From assembly GCF_025642135.1 (NCBI RefSeq), contig NZ_CP106793.1, positions 3,393,001 to 3,457,000 of the forward strand: DNA of 64,000 nt, read 5' to 3'. The DNA is from Streptomyces cynarae (lineage in GTDB: Bacteria; Actinomycetota; Actinomycetes; Streptomycetales; Streptomycetaceae). How positions within the stretch are numbered: position 1 is the first letter of the stretch; each line of letters begins with the position of its first letter. The notes beneath the pieces are model-generated. The model saw nothing but the letters and a program-made list of their open reading frames with translations, was not told where the DNA came from and did no database searches. The position numbers were made by a program, and so were the translations under genes. This document shows, in pieces, positions 18,096 to 27,121 of the stretch.

Positions 18096-18893
18096 GTGCA
18101 GTGGACGGACGAAAGCGGCAGAACGTACGGCGAGGACCCGTACGGCGGTGTCGGGTACCCGTATGCCCACGGGTACGACCACGGCGGCAGCGCCGTCACG
18201 GACACGGCCACGATGCCCTGGGACTCAGCACAACTCGAACAGTGGACGCACCCGGGCGGTGACCCCCGTGCGACGGGACCGGATCCCTACGCCACCGGGA
18301 TGGCGTCCTACGCTGCCGGCACGCAGCCTCACGCGACCGGCCACCTGCCTTACGCGACCGGACCGGCCCCCGCTCCCGCGGCGTGGGACGCCCCCCATGG
18401 CGACGTCCTCACCGTGCCGCTCCCGGATCCCGACGCACCCGGCCATGTACCGGCCCCGGACGCAGCCGACAGCGAGTCGGTGCGACCCGTCTTCGTCGAC
18501 TCCTCGGGGCGACGCCAGCGTCGCGTGCTGCGCGCCGCCCGGCTGCTGCTGATCCCCGCCGGCGGCTACGTCGCCCTGCTGATCAGCGCTGCGCTGGGCG
18601 GCCCCACCCTCGACGCCCCCTTCGTACCCCAGCCGGACCCCGCGCACCACCCGGCCAAGCCCAGCGTGGCCGCGCCCGACTCCTCCCCCGAAGCCGGCCG
18701 GTCCGCAGGGAGCGCGAGCCCCACTAGGGCGCGGCAGGCCTCCCGCCCCACCGCCCGGCCGACAGCGTCCACCGCCCCTGCGGCCACGTCCGCGCCCACC
18801 GCCGGCGCGTCCCCGGCTCCGGCCGCCACCCATGCCGCCGCCCCCACCCCCAGGGGCCGCGCGATCGGCTCGTCCCACAAGCCCGTGAAGTGA
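18096..18893 (+). CDS. Proline/alanine-rich single-pass membrane protein upstream of the glycan synthase
   Basis: About 265 residues from GTG 18096, which follows AGGGGGC at good spacing. The N-terminal half is low-complexity and rich in Gly, Tyr, Pro and Thr, with repeated (A/Y)ATG motifs. A central transmembrane helix (LLLIPAGGYVALLISAALGG) precedes a Pro/Ala/Ser/Thr-rich external tail. It ends 16 bp before the deacetylase/glycosyltransferase gene, so the two are probably co-transcribed. The position corresponds to MatA next to MatB, but sequence similarity to MatA cannot be judged here. Confidence 0.68.
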   Translation: MQWTDESGRTYGEDPYGGVGYPYAHGYDHGGSAVTDTATMPWDSAQLEQWTHPGGDPRATGPDPYATGMASYAAGTQPHATGHLPYATGPAPAPAAWDAPHGDVLTVPLPDPDAPGHVPAPDAADSESVRPVFVDSSGRRQRRVLRAARLLLIPAGGYVALLISAALGGPTLDAPFVPQPDPAHHPAKPSVAAPDSSPEAGRSAGSASPTRARQASRPTARPTASTAPAATSAPTAGASPAPAATHAAAPTPRGRAIGSSHKPVK

Positions 18894-18908
18894 CCAAGGC
18901 CCTCTGAC

Positions 18909-21257
18909 GTGACCAACCGCCGTCGCCGCGACGCCGCTCCCCCGCGCCGCCACAGCCACCACCGCAGCCCCCGCCAGATCACGCCCCGCACCCACTGGCT
19001 GCTGCTGAGCGTGCTCGCGGTGACCCTGTCGGCGGCCCTGCTGCTGCAGGGCTACACCCACCACATGTTCGGCATCGCGTCGGACGACGTGACCGGCGCC
19101 CGCGGCCGCAACGACACGGTGCCCGGCCAGGTGGTCCACGGCGGCCCGGTGATCGCGAACGCCGCCACCTCCCCGCACACCGCCCAGGCGAAGGCCCGCA
19201 CCATCGCCCTGACCTTCGACGACGGCCCGGATCCCGTCTGGACGCCACGGATCCTGGACGTGCTGCGCCGCAACCACGTGCACGCGACCTTCTTCGTCGT
19301 CGGAACCCAGGTCGTCGACCACCCGGAGCTGGTCCGCCGGATCATCGCCGACGGCAACCAGGTCGGCATCCACACCTTCACCCACCCCGACCTGGCCCGC
19401 CTCGCCCCGTGGCAGCGCTCCCTGGAGCTGCGGGAGACACAACTGGCGGTGGCCGGCGCCGCAGGGGTCACCACCGCGCTGCTGAGGCCGCCGTACTCCT
19501 CGGAGAACGACGCACTGAGCGACGCCGACTGGTCCGTTCTCAAGGAGGCCGACGCGGCAGGCTATGTCACGGTGCTCACCACCCGGGACGCCGAGGACTG
19601 GCAGCGGCCCGGTGTGGACCGCATCGTGGCGAACGCGACGCCCCGCGGCCACTCGGGGCAGATCCGGTTCGCGACGGTCGGCGACGCCGTCGGCATGACC
19701 GCACCCGTGCGGCCCGCCGGGCTCCGCGACCACCTGCAGGGGCTGGCCCTCATCTGGATGCTGCGGGGCGGCGACTGGATCGTGTGGCTGCTGGGCGTGC
19801 TGATGTACGCGGCGGGAGCGATCAGCGTGCTGCGCGCGGTGGTCGTGCTGATCGCCGCCCGACGGCACCGGCGGCTGCGGGCCGTGCGCCGGGGCCGGTC
19901 CTGGGGGCCGCCGGTGACCGAGCCCGTCAGCGTCATCGTCCCCGCCTACAACGAGAGCGCGGGCATCGAGGCGGCCGTGCGCTCGTTGCTCGCCTCCGAC
20001 CATCCAGTGGAGATCATCGTGGTGGACGACGGTTCGACCGACGGCACCGCCGACCTGGTGGAGTCGCTGCGCCTGCCGGGGGTGCGGGTGATCCGGCAGC
20101 CGAACGCGGGCAAGCCCGCCGCCCTCAACACCGGACTCGCCGCCGCCACCTGCGACCTGGTGGTCATGGTCGACGGCGACACGGTCTTCGAGCCCGACAC
20201 CGTCCGCACGCTCGTGCAGCCCTTCGCCGACCCCCGCGTGGGTGCCGTCTCGGGCAACGCCAAGGTCGTCAACCGGGGCGGTCTGCTGGGCCGTTGGCAG
20301 CACATCGAGTACGTGGTCGGATTCAACCTGGACCGGCGCCTGTTCGACCTCGCCGAGTGCATGCCGACCGTTCCGGGCGCGGTGGGCGCGTTCCGCCGCC
20401 GGGCGCTGCTGGACCTCGGCGGCGTCAGCGACGTCACCCTCGCCGAGGACACCGACCTCACCATGGCGCTGTGCCGCGCCGGCTGGCGCGTGGTCTACGA
20501 GGAGGGCGCGAAGGCGTGGACCGAGGCGCCCGCGTCACTGAACGCCCTGTGGCGGCAGCGGTACCGCTGGTGCTACGGCACCCTGCAGGCGATGTGGAAG
20601 CACCGCGGCGCGCTGGTGCAGCGCGGTGCCGCCGGGAAGCTGGGCCGCCGGGGCCTGGTCTATCTGCTGCTCTTCCAGGTGCTGCTGCCCCTGCTCGCCC
20701 CCGTCGTGGACGTCTTCGCCGTGTACGGGCTGGTCTTCCTCGACCCGGTGCGGGTCGTCGGGCTGTGGCTCGCCTTCCTGCTGCTGCAACTCGTCATGGG
20801 CCTGTACGCGTTCCGCCTGGACGGGGAGCGGCCGGGCCCGCTGTGGAGCCTGCCGCTTCAGCAGTTCGTCTACCGGCAGCTGATGTACCTGGTGGTGATC
20901 CAGTCGGTGTTCACCGCCGTGTCGGGCTCGCGGCTGCGCTGGCAGCGCATGGAGCGGTACGGCAGCCTCCAGGCCCCGGCCCCGGTGGGCGCGGCCCCGA
21001 GCGACGTCACCCCGCAGGCGCCCGGCTTCGCGCCGCCGGCACCGTACGACGGCCCTCCGCCACCGTCACCGTACGGCCCCCTTCCGCAGCCGGCCCCGTA
21101 CGACGCCTCTCCCCCGCCGGCGCCGTACGACGCCTCTCCGCACCCGGTACCGTACGACCCCTTCGCGCGACCGGCAGCGTACGACGGCCCGCCACCGCCC
21201 GCACCCCACGACGGCTTCCGGCAGCCCATGCCGCACGAGACGACCCAGTGGTACTGA
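18909..21257 (+). CDS. Bifunctional polysaccharide deacetylase / processive glycosyltransferase 2 (MatB-like)
   Basis: A 782-residue membrane enzyme. A first transmembrane helix (~28-50) is followed by a NodB deacetylase domain with TFDDGPD (102-108) and H155-x3-H159 metal ligands plus RPPY. Membrane helices and a GT2 domain follow: DDGS (373-376), DGD (422-424), ED (513-514) and the processive-synthase QRYRW motif (550-554). Several C-terminal helices precede a PYDxxP-rich tail (~690-775). This fusion is the architecture of Streptomyces MatB, implicated in a PNAG-like extracellular glycan and mycelial aggregation. It would polymerise a beta-linked amino sugar from UDP-sugar and trim acetyl groups outside the membrane. 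Confidence 0.87.
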   Translation: MTNRRRRDAAPPRRHSHHRSPRQITPRTHWLLLSVLAVTLSAALLLQGYTHHMFGIASDDVTGARGRNDTVPGQVVHGGPVIANAATSPHTAQAKARTIALTFDDGPDPVWTPRILDVLRRNHVHATFFVVGTQVVDHPELVRRIIADGNQVGIHTFTHPDLARLAPWQRSLELRETQLAVAGAAGVTTALLRPPYSSENDALSDADWSVLKEADAAGYVTVLTTRDAEDWQRPGVDRIVANATPRGHSGQIRFATVGDAVGMTAPVRPAGLRDHLQGLALIWMLRGGDWIVWLLGVLMYAAGAISVLRAVVVLIAARRHRRLRAVRRGRSWGPPVTEPVSVIVPAYNESAGIEAAVRSLLASDHPVEIIVVDDGSTDGTADLVESLRLPGVRVIRQPNAGKPAALNTGLAAATCDLVVMVDGDTVFEPDTVRTLVQPFADPRVGAVSGNAKVVNRGGLLGRWQHIEYVVGFNLDRRLFDLAECMPTVPGAVGAFRRRALLDLGGVSDVTLAEDTDLTMALCRAGWRVVYEEGAKAWTEAPASLNALWRQRYRWCYGTLQAMWKHRGALVQRGAAGKLGRRGLVYLLLFQVLLPLLAPVVDVFAVYGLVFLDPVRVVGLWLAFLLLQLVMGLYAFRLDGERPGPLWSLPLQQFVYRQLMYLVVIQSVFTAVSGSRLRWQRMERYGSLQAPAPVGAAPSDVTPQAPGFAPPAPYDGPPPPSPYGPLPQPAPYDASPPPAPYDASPHPVPYDPFARPAAYDGPPPPAPHDGFRQPMPHETTQWY

Positions 21258-21277
21258 GAGGACAGTGACCCGAGCAC

Positions 21278-23608
21278 ATGAGTGGACACCGGCGCCGACC
21301 GCCGCAGAGCACCTTTGCCGGCAGCCGTGCCGCGGGTGACCGCACCACGGGCCGCCGGGCCGCCGTACGGCACCAGGCACCCGGCCCGGGCGGCCAGGTC
21401 CCCGGGCCGGGCATGTCACGGCGCGCCCGGAGAGCGACGCCGCAGCGGAAACGGTGGATCGACTACCCGCGCGGGGGCAGGACGGGTCCGCGCCGCTGGC
21501 TGCCGTCGGTGCGCCAGCTGCTGGGGCTGTTCCTGTTCTGCTTCGGCGCCACGGTGGCGGCCGTCGGTTACGCCTACGCCACGGTCACCATCCCCGACCC
21601 CAACCCGTCGACGCTGCTTCAGAACAACGTCTACTACTGGTCCGACGGCACCGTCCTGGCGACCGACGGCAGCGTCAACCGGCAGAACGTCACCCTCACT
21701 CAAGTCCCCGCGGACGTGCAGTGGGACTTCATCGCCGCGGAGAACGCGTCCTTCTACACCGACCCGGGCATCGACCCGCAGGGCATCCTCCGCGCCGTCG
21801 TCCACATGGCCGAGGGCGGGTCCGTGCAGTCCGGATCGACGATCACGCAGCAGTTCGTGAAGAACACCTATCTCGATCAGTCGCAGACGCTCTCCCGCAA
21901 GGTCAAGGAACTGCTGATCTCTTCCAAGATCGGCGCGACGATGAGCAAGCAGCAGATCCTCCAGGGGTATCTGAACACCTGCTTCTTCGGCCGTCAGGCC
22001 AACGGCATCCAGGCCGCCGCCCGCATGTACTACGGCCTCCCGGTCGAGAAGCTCGACGCGAGCCAGGGAGCGTTCCTCGCGGCGGCGGTCAACGAGCCGA
22101 GCCTCTTCCAGTACGCCGACTCCGATCCCGCGGCCAGGGCGCAGGCCGAGGCCCGCTGGTCCTGGGTGCTCGACCGGATGGTGACGGTCGGCAAGCTGAC
22201 TCCGCAGCAGCGGGCCCGGTACTCGGCCGCAGGTTTCCCGGCGCCCAGGAAGTGGGCTCCCGGTTCGGGCCTCACGGGCCAGGTCGGCTACCTGGCTCAG
22301 CTGGCCAGGTCGTACATCCAGGCGCACGACCCGAACATCACCGAAAGCAGCCTGAGCCGGGGCGGTTACCAGATCCACACCACGTTCGACAGGAAGAAGA
22401 CGGCGGAACTGTCCCGGGCCGTGGCGAAGGTACGCAAGGACCGCCTCGACCCCGCACACCGGTCGGTCGACCGGGACGTGCAGGTCGGAGCCGCCTCGGT
22501 GGATCCCGCGACCGGCAGGATCCTCGCCGTCTACGGCGGCCCCGGCTACGACCGGGCCCACTACGCCGACAACGCCGACACCTCCGGCGTCCCGGTGGGC
22601 TCGACCTTCAAACCGGTCGTCCTCGCCGCCGCGCTCCAGTACGGAGCCGTCCTGCAACCCGGCAAGTCCCCCCAGCCGATCACCCCGGCCAGCAAGTTCG
22701 ACGGCGACGACGGCATCCAGATCAAGGACCAGCAGGGCAACTACGTCACCGACGACAAGGACCCCACTGGGCTGCTCCACCAGCACAACGACACCGACCA
22801 GCGCTGGGGTTACATCGATCTGCGCAAGGCGATGGAGCAGTCCGTCAACACGCCGTACGTGCAGCTCGGGGAGGACGTCGGCTACGGGAACGTGGCGAGC
22901 ACGGCGGAAGCCCTCGGGCTGCGCTCGAGTAGCCTCGCCGCCCCCAGCGCCGGCTTCTACATCGGCACCTCGACACCGAGCGCCATCCGGATGGCGGGTG
23001 TCTACGCGACCTTCGCCGCCGACGGGATGCGGGCCACGCCGTACTCGGTGACCCGGGTGACCCACAACGGCTCGCCGCTGACCGGCTTCACCGCGCCCAC
23101 CCCCGTACGGGCCCTGCCGGCGGCGGTCGCCGGCAACGTGACCGACGTGCTCCGGGGCGTCATCGCCCGGGGCACCGGCACCAAGGCCCAGGCGCTCGGC
23201 AGGACCGCTGCCGGCAAGACCGGAACCACCGACGACTACCGGTCGGCCTGGTTCATCGGCTACACCCCGCAACTCGCCACCTCCGTCGTCCTGTTCAAGG
23301 AGGACCCGAAGCACCCGCAGTTGCAGTCACTGATCGGCGTCGGCGGCCTGCAGAAGGTGTTCGGCGGCGACATCCCCACCGAGATCTGGACCCAGTACAT
23401 GCGCGACGCACTCGCCGGCCTGCCCGACGCCTCCTTCCCCGCGCCGGCGCCGCTCGGTCAGGGCGCCGACGAGCTCGGCGCTCCCTCCCCCTCACCCTCC
23501 CTCGCCAAGCCCCCTGCCAAGCGGGGCGGCAGCACCGGCAAGAAGGCGACCACCCCCCGGAACGCCCCGACGGCCAGCCCCGTCTGCCGCCATCGGAAGT
23601 GCCGTTGA
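21278..23608 (+). CDS. Class A penicillin-binding protein (transglycosylase/transpeptidase)
   Basis: A 776-residue bifunctional PBP. A basic disordered N-terminus and one membrane anchor (~85-105) precede a GT51 domain with catalytic Glu155 in AAENASFYTDPG and the GSTITQQFVKN motif. The transpeptidase domain carries S442-T-F-K445, S522-V-N524 and K647-T-G649. The C-terminus is Pro/Ser/Lys-rich. It follows the MatB-like gene by 21 bp and is probably in the same operon, which links peptidoglycan synthesis to the glycan pathway. It is a paralogue of the PBP at 38797-41253. Confidence 0.92.
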   Translation: MSGHRRRPPQSTFAGSRAAGDRTTGRRAAVRHQAPGPGGQVPGPGMSRRARRATPQRKRWIDYPRGGRTGPRRWLPSVRQLLGLFLFCFGATVAAVGYAYATVTIPDPNPSTLLQNNVYYWSDGTVLATDGSVNRQNVTLTQVPADVQWDFIAAENASFYTDPGIDPQGILRAVVHMAEGGSVQSGSTITQQFVKNTYLDQSQTLSRKVKELLISSKIGATMSKQQILQGYLNTCFFGRQANGIQAAARMYYGLPVEKLDASQGAFLAAAVNEPSLFQYADSDPAARAQAEARWSWVLDRMVTVGKLTPQQRARYSAAGFPAPRKWAPGSGLTGQVGYLAQLARSYIQAHDPNITESSLSRGGYQIHTTFDRKKTAELSRAVAKVRKDRLDPAHRSVDRDVQVGAASVDPATGRILAVYGGPGYDRAHYADNADTSGVPVGSTFKPVVLAAALQYGAVLQPGKSPQPITPASKFDGDDGIQIKDQQGNYVTDDKDPTGLLHQHNDTDQRWGYIDLRKAMEQSVNTPYVQLGEDVGYGNVASTAEALGLRSSSLAAPSAGFYIGTSTPSAIRMAGVYATFAADGMRATPYSVTRVTHNGSPLTGFTAPTPVRALPAAVAGNVTDVLRGVIARGTGTKAQALGRTAAGKTGTTDDYRSAWFIGYTPQLATSVVLFKEDPKHPQLQSLIGVGGLQKVFGGDIPTEIWTQYMRDALAGLPDASFPAPAPLGQGADELGAPSPSPSLAKPPAKRGGSTGKKATTPRNAPTASPVCRHRKCR

Positions 23609-23613
23609 TCCGT

Positions 23614-23635
23614 CCTCCCGCTCGCAGGTGGGAGG
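23614..23635 (+). terminator. Short hairpin after the PBP gene
   Basis: CCTCCC and GGGAGG flank a 10-base loop just after the PBP stop. The stem is short, so this is a weak candidate. Confidence 0.35.
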
Positions 23636-23737
23636 CCCGGCGTCACTTCGGCACCGCGCGGGGCGGTCCGTAGGTGTCGTACGACGCAGTCCCCGACCGC
23701 TGAGGCGTGAGCCGGTCGGGGGCTGCGGAACAGGGCT

Positions 23738-24250
23738 CTAGGTGATCTGTCCGGCCGCCCACTCGGCCCAGTCGCGGCGCATGGCGTTGAACCGCAGCCC
23801 GTATTCGAGAACGATCCGGCCGTAGGTCGAGAGGTTGTCGTCGTCCCAGTCGATGGATTCGGCCAGGTGGCGGAGGCTCTCCTCCCCCTGGGCGGACATC
23901 TCCACCAGCTCCGTGAGATAGGCCCGCGCCTGGCCGGGAGTCAGCACGCCGAGGAAGAACACCCGCAGCAGGATGTCGCTGCGGGTGTTCCGTTGTGGTG
24001 CGGTCTCGGTCAGCCAGTGCCGCAGCTCGGCCATCCCCTGCTCGGTGAGGGCGTACTCCTTGCGGCCTCGCGGTCCCTCGGCGGCGACGGTGATCAGTCC
24101 GGCGTCCGCCAGCTTGGTCAGCTCGGTGTAGATCTGGCTCTGCGTCGCCGGCCAGACGGTGGCCAGCGAGGTGTCGAACAGCTTCAGCAGGTCGTAGCCG
24201 CTGGCGGGCCGCTCGGACAGAAGCCCCAGCAAGGCGTGTCGAAGGCTCAT
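23738..24250 (-). CDS. PadR-family transcriptional regulator
   Basis: A 170-residue protein. The N-terminal winged helix (residues 1-80) shows PadR features: LLGLLSERPASGYDLLKLFD, QSQIYTELTKLADAGLI and GRKEYALTEQG. A C-terminal Vir-type helical dimerisation domain follows. It is divergent from the gene for a small polytopic membrane protein 111 bp away. PadR proteins usually repress such an adjacent transporter or permease-like gene in response to a small ligand. The ligand is not predictable. Confidence 0.9.
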   Translation of the reverse strand: MSLRHALLGLLSERPASGYDLLKLFDTSLATVWPATQSQIYTELTKLADAGLITVAAEGPRGRKEYALTEQGMAELRHWLTETAPQRNTRSDILLRVFFLGVLTPGQARAYLTELVEMSAQGEESLRHLAESIDWDDDNLSTYGRIVLEYGLRFNAMRRDWAEWAAGQIT

Positions 24251-24275
24251 GCCCCCACCTTACCTTCCACTGTTG

Positions 24276-24310
24276 ACATGTGACTACAGGAACATCTAGC
24301 TTCGACATGT
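24276..24310. promoter_or_regulatory. Candidate PadR operator region
   Basis: Between the divergent PadR and membrane-protein genes are two ACATGT palindromes (24276-24281 and 24305-24310), and ATGT-N10-ACAT spans 24278-24295. PadR regulators commonly bind ATGT/ACAT half-sites. Binding is inferred. Confidence 0.45.
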
Positions 24311-24361
24311 CAGAAACGGAATGTCAGTGGAACATCGAGAATCTCGAAACGGGGAGCCACC

Positions 24362-24922
24362 ATGTCCTATCTGCGCACCTTCCTCCCGTGGATCATCTTC
24401 GCCGTGCTCCCGTCCGGCCAGTGGCAGTGGGCCGCGCTGGCCGCCCTGGCGGTCGCGGTGGCGGTGATCGTCCAGCAGCGCCGGGCCGGTGCCGGATTCG
24501 ACGCCCTGATCATCGAGACGGGCTCGGCGGCCTTCTTCGCGGTCCTGGCCGTGATCGCCTTCGCCGACCCGCACTCGGCTGTGCACGACTACTCGGCGGC
24601 CGTGTCGTCCGGCACGCTGGCGGTCATCGCCGGGGTCTCGCTCGCCATCGGCAAGCCCTTCACTCTGGGCATCGCCAAGCGCACCACGCCCCGCGAACTG
24701 TGGGGGCTGAAGCCCTTCATCCGGACCAACGTCGTCATCACCGCCGTGTGGACCGCCGCCTTCGCCGTGACCGCCATCGTGCTCGCCGTCGTCGCGCACG
24801 CCGGGAACGCCCACTCCACCACGGCCACCCTCATCCAGGTCGCCGGGTTCGTGATCCCGATGGTGTTCACGGTCCGCTACGTCGCCGCCGTCCAGGCCAA
24901 GGCCAAGGCCGGCGCCGCGTGA
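24362..24922 (+). CDS. Small polytopic membrane protein, PadR-linked
   Basis: A 186-residue protein with five or six hydrophobic helices (about 7-20, 23-38, 50-66, 76-95, 120-142, 150-170). Short polar loops include RTTPRELWGLKPF. I do not recognise the family; it resembles small integral membrane proteins of unknown function common in actinobacteria. A GGGGAG ribosome-binding site lies 5 bases before the ATG. It is divergent from a PadR regulator. A truncated copy of its 3' half lies at 15212-15481. Confidence 0.78.
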   Translation: MSYLRTFLPWIIFAVLPSGQWQWAALAALAVAVAVIVQQRRAGAGFDALIIETGSAAFFAVLAVIAFADPHSAVHDYSAAVSSGTLAVIAGVSLAIGKPFTLGIAKRTTPRELWGLKPFIRTNVVITAVWTAAFAVTAIVLAVVAHAGNAHSTTATLIQVAGFVIPMVFTVRYVAAVQAKAKAGAA

Positions 24923-24962
24923 CGGATCGGCCGGGCCGGCCGGACCCGCCCGGCCCCGGAAG

Positions 24963-25343
24963 CTACCTCCGTACCCAGAGGCAGAAGGGGTGCCCCGCCG
25001 GGTCGTACAGGACGCGTACGTCGTCCTGGGGCTGGAAGTCCGCCACCGTGGCGCCCAGCGCGCGGGCGTGCTCGACGGCTGTCGGAAGGTCGGTCACCTC
25101 GATGTCCAGGTGCATCATCATCTGCTGTTCGGCCGGGGTGGACGGCCACCGCGGGCGCCGGTAGGACGACTCTGTCTGGAACGACAGGCCGGCGGTGCCG
25201 TCGGGTGGCGCGATCTCGACCCAGCCCGGCTCTTCCTTACGCACCGGCCAGCCGAGCAGGTCCTGGTAGAACCGCGCGAGGTCGTGGGCGTCCGGTGCGT
25301 CGAGGGTGGTCGCGGACAGTGTGAAACGTGGTTGCGGCTTCAT
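24963..25343 (-). CDS. VOC-family (glyoxalase/bleomycin-resistance fold) protein
   Basis: A 126-residue single-domain VOC protein with paired beta-alpha-beta-beta-beta modules: ATTLDAPDAHDLARFYQDLLGW at the start, MHLDIEVTDLPTAVEHARALGA in the second half and YDPAGHPFCLW at the end. The His of MHLDIEV and the C-terminal region can supply metal ligands. It could be a dioxygenase, isomerase or drug-binding protein; sequence alone does not say which. The gene is apparently monocistronic. Confidence 0.82.
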   Translation of the reverse strand: MKPQPRFTLSATTLDAPDAHDLARFYQDLLGWPVRKEEPGWVEIAPPDGTAGLSFQTESSYRRPRWPSTPAEQQMMMHLDIEVTDLPTAVEHARALGATVADFQPQDDVRVLYDPAGHPFCLWVRR

Positions 25344-25477
25344 GGGGTCCTGGTTCCCCGGTTTCCGAGCGGGAGGCCGTCAACCACGGCGGGGGCGCTC
25401 TACGAGCGCGTCGACCTGGGCATGCCCCGCCCGCGTCAGGGCCAGATGTGCCGTCTCATGACATCGGTTCCTCACTG

Positions 25478-26467
25478 TCAGGCTTGGCGGGCGTAGGACG
25501 TGAGGCGATCGGCGAGCGCGGTGACGAGACCGCGCAGTTCAGCGGGGCGCTCGATGACGAACGGCCGGTCCAGTGAGGCGAGTAGCGGAGGCAACCAGTC
25601 GAGCCGCTGCGCCCGTAGCTCGACGCGCAGCCAGTGCTCGGCCGCCGGGTCCTGGCCGGCCGCGGGTTCGTGCTCCTCCAAGGTCGCGACGGCGACGGGG
25701 AGGTGCGCGCGGATCTGCTCGACCGTCCCGTGGATCCGCAAGGTCACCTCATGCCGGTACTCGGCCGTGGCGAATCCTGACAACACGCGCTGTGCCGGCC
25801 CGGGACCCACGGGCGCTTCGAAGGAGCCGGGCAGGGTCCGTGCGTCTGCGATGCGATCGAGCCGGAAGGTTCGGTCCTCGCCGATCTGGGCGTCCTTGCC
25901 CGTGACGTACCACCGGCCCGCATGGGCGACGATCCCGTACGCGTGCAGTGTGCGTTCGCTGCGCCGTCCGTCACGGTCGGTGTAGCGGATGGAAACCGGC
26001 CGACGGTGGCGCACCGCATCGGCGATGGTGAGCAGGACCTCAGCGTCCGGGGTGTCGAACTCGCCGGGCTGATCCGTGAAGGCGAGAGCTTCCAGGAGTG
26101 TGTCGAGCCGGCGGGCGATGTGCTTGGGCAGCACCCGCCGGATCTTCGCCGACGCCGTCTCGTTCGCCGTGCGCTCCGTCGTCGTCAACCCTGCCCGGCG
26201 GCCGGCGACCAGGCCGAGCGGCACGGCCAGCGCCTCGTCGTCGCTGAGCATGAGCGGAGGCAAGCGGTACCCGGGAGCCAGCCGGTACCCGCCGTAGCGG
26301 CCGCGCACCGACTCCACGGGCACGTCCAGGTCGATCAGCTGGTCCACATACCGCCGCACGGTGCGCCCTTCGACGCCGAGACGGTCGGCGAGTTCGGCCA
26401 CCGTCCGGGTGCCGCCCGACTGCAGCAGCTCCAGGAGTGTCAGCACGCGGCCGGTGGGTCGAGACAT
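25478..26467 (-). CDS. WYL-domain HTH transcriptional regulator (YafY/PafBC type)
   Basis: A 329-residue regulator. The N-terminal winged helix (residues ~5-55: VLTLLELLQSGGTRTVAELADRLGV, RTVRRYVDQL) is of the HTH_11/DeoR type. The WYL domain (about 135-205) contains GRWYVTGKDAQ...FRLDRI, and a C-terminal WCX extension follows. WYL domains bind ligands or nucleic acid and switch such regulators. It is divergent from a VOC-family gene starting at 26561, which is the likely target. Confidence 0.88.
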   Translation of the reverse strand: MSRPTGRVLTLLELLQSGGTRTVAELADRLGVEGRTVRRYVDQLIDLDVPVESVRGRYGGYRLAPGYRLPPLMLSDDEALAVPLGLVAGRRAGLTTTERTANETASAKIRRVLPKHIARRLDTLLEALAFTDQPGEFDTPDAEVLLTIADAVRHRRPVSIRYTDRDGRRSERTLHAYGIVAHAGRWYVTGKDAQIGEDRTFRLDRIADARTLPGSFEAPVGPGPAQRVLSGFATAEYRHEVTLRIHGTVEQIRAHLPVAVATLEEHEPAAGQDPAAEHWLRVELRAQRLDWLPPLLASLDRPFVIERPAELRGLVTALADRLTSYARQA

Positions 26468-26560
26468 GTTCGCAGCCTAACGCGAATACAGGACCGATTC
26501 TGTCCACTATTTCTCCTAGCCTCCGACGTGCACGCTTCCGGCACAGCCAAGGAGATCCCC

Positions 26561-26959
26561 ATGGACTTCGTCTCGATCCGCATCATCACCAGCGACGTCG
26601 CACGCCTCGTCGAGTTCTACGAGCGAGCCACAGGGGTGCAGGCGATACGGGCCACCGAGGACTTCGCCGAACTCAAGACCGCGGGCGCCACCCTCGCGAT
26701 CGCCGGCACCCGCACCGTCCCGCTGTTCGCCCCGGGCTCCGCCCGCCCGGCGGACAACCACAGCGTGATCACCGAGTTCCTCGTCGACGACGTGGACCGC
26801 GTCCACCAGAACCTGACCGGCTTCGTCACCGACTTCGTCAACGAGCCCACCACGATGCCCTGGGGCAACCGGTCGCTGCTGTTCCGCGACCCCGACGGCA
26901 ACCTCGTCAACTTCTTCACCCCCGTCACCCCAGCGGCCATCGAAAAGTTCGCACGCTGA
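26561..26959 (+). CDS. VOC-family protein divergent from WYL regulator
   Basis: A 132-residue glyoxalase-fold protein starting at ATG 26561, with AAGGAGA about 7 bases upstream. Core features are VSIRIITSDVARLVEFYERATG, an internal FLVDDVDRVHQNL helix and LLFRDPDGNLVNFFTP at the end. The motif metal ligands are only partly evident. VOC genes next to a divergent WYL regulator form a recurring actinobacterial pair, probably a ligand-inducible detoxification unit. Substrate unknown. Confidence 0.85.
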   Translation: MDFVSIRIITSDVARLVEFYERATGVQAIRATEDFAELKTAGATLAIAGTRTVPLFAPGSARPADNHSVITEFLVDDVDRVHQNLTGFVTDFVNEPTTMPWGNRSLLFRDPDGNLVNFFTPVTPAAIEKFAR

Positions 26960-26980
26960 CGCCACGCACAGCCGCTCACA

Positions 26981-27008
26981 CGGGAGCCCCGAGATCCCAG
27001 GGCTCCCG
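26981..27008 (+). terminator. Hairpin terminator after the VOC gene
   Basis: CGGGAGCCC and GGGCTCCCG form a perfect 9-bp stem with a 10-base loop, 21 bp after the stop codon. Confidence 0.7.
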
Positions 27009-27059
27009 GTGAACGCGGCTGCCGGACGCCACCTTCGCGCACATCGCCGCCCGCATGGA

Positions 27060-27100
27060 GGGGCGGGTGCCGCTCGTCGCGTACGAGTGGCACCCGCCCC
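27060..27100. terminator. Strong hairpin, probable bidirectional terminator
   Basis: GGGGCGGGTGCC pairs with GGCACCCGCCCC and the stem continues through a G/T wobble and CTCG/CGAG. This gives 17 paired positions and a 7-base loop between two convergent genes. Confidence 0.75.
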
Positions 27101-27121
27101 TGCGGGCCGCGCGTCCAGGTG

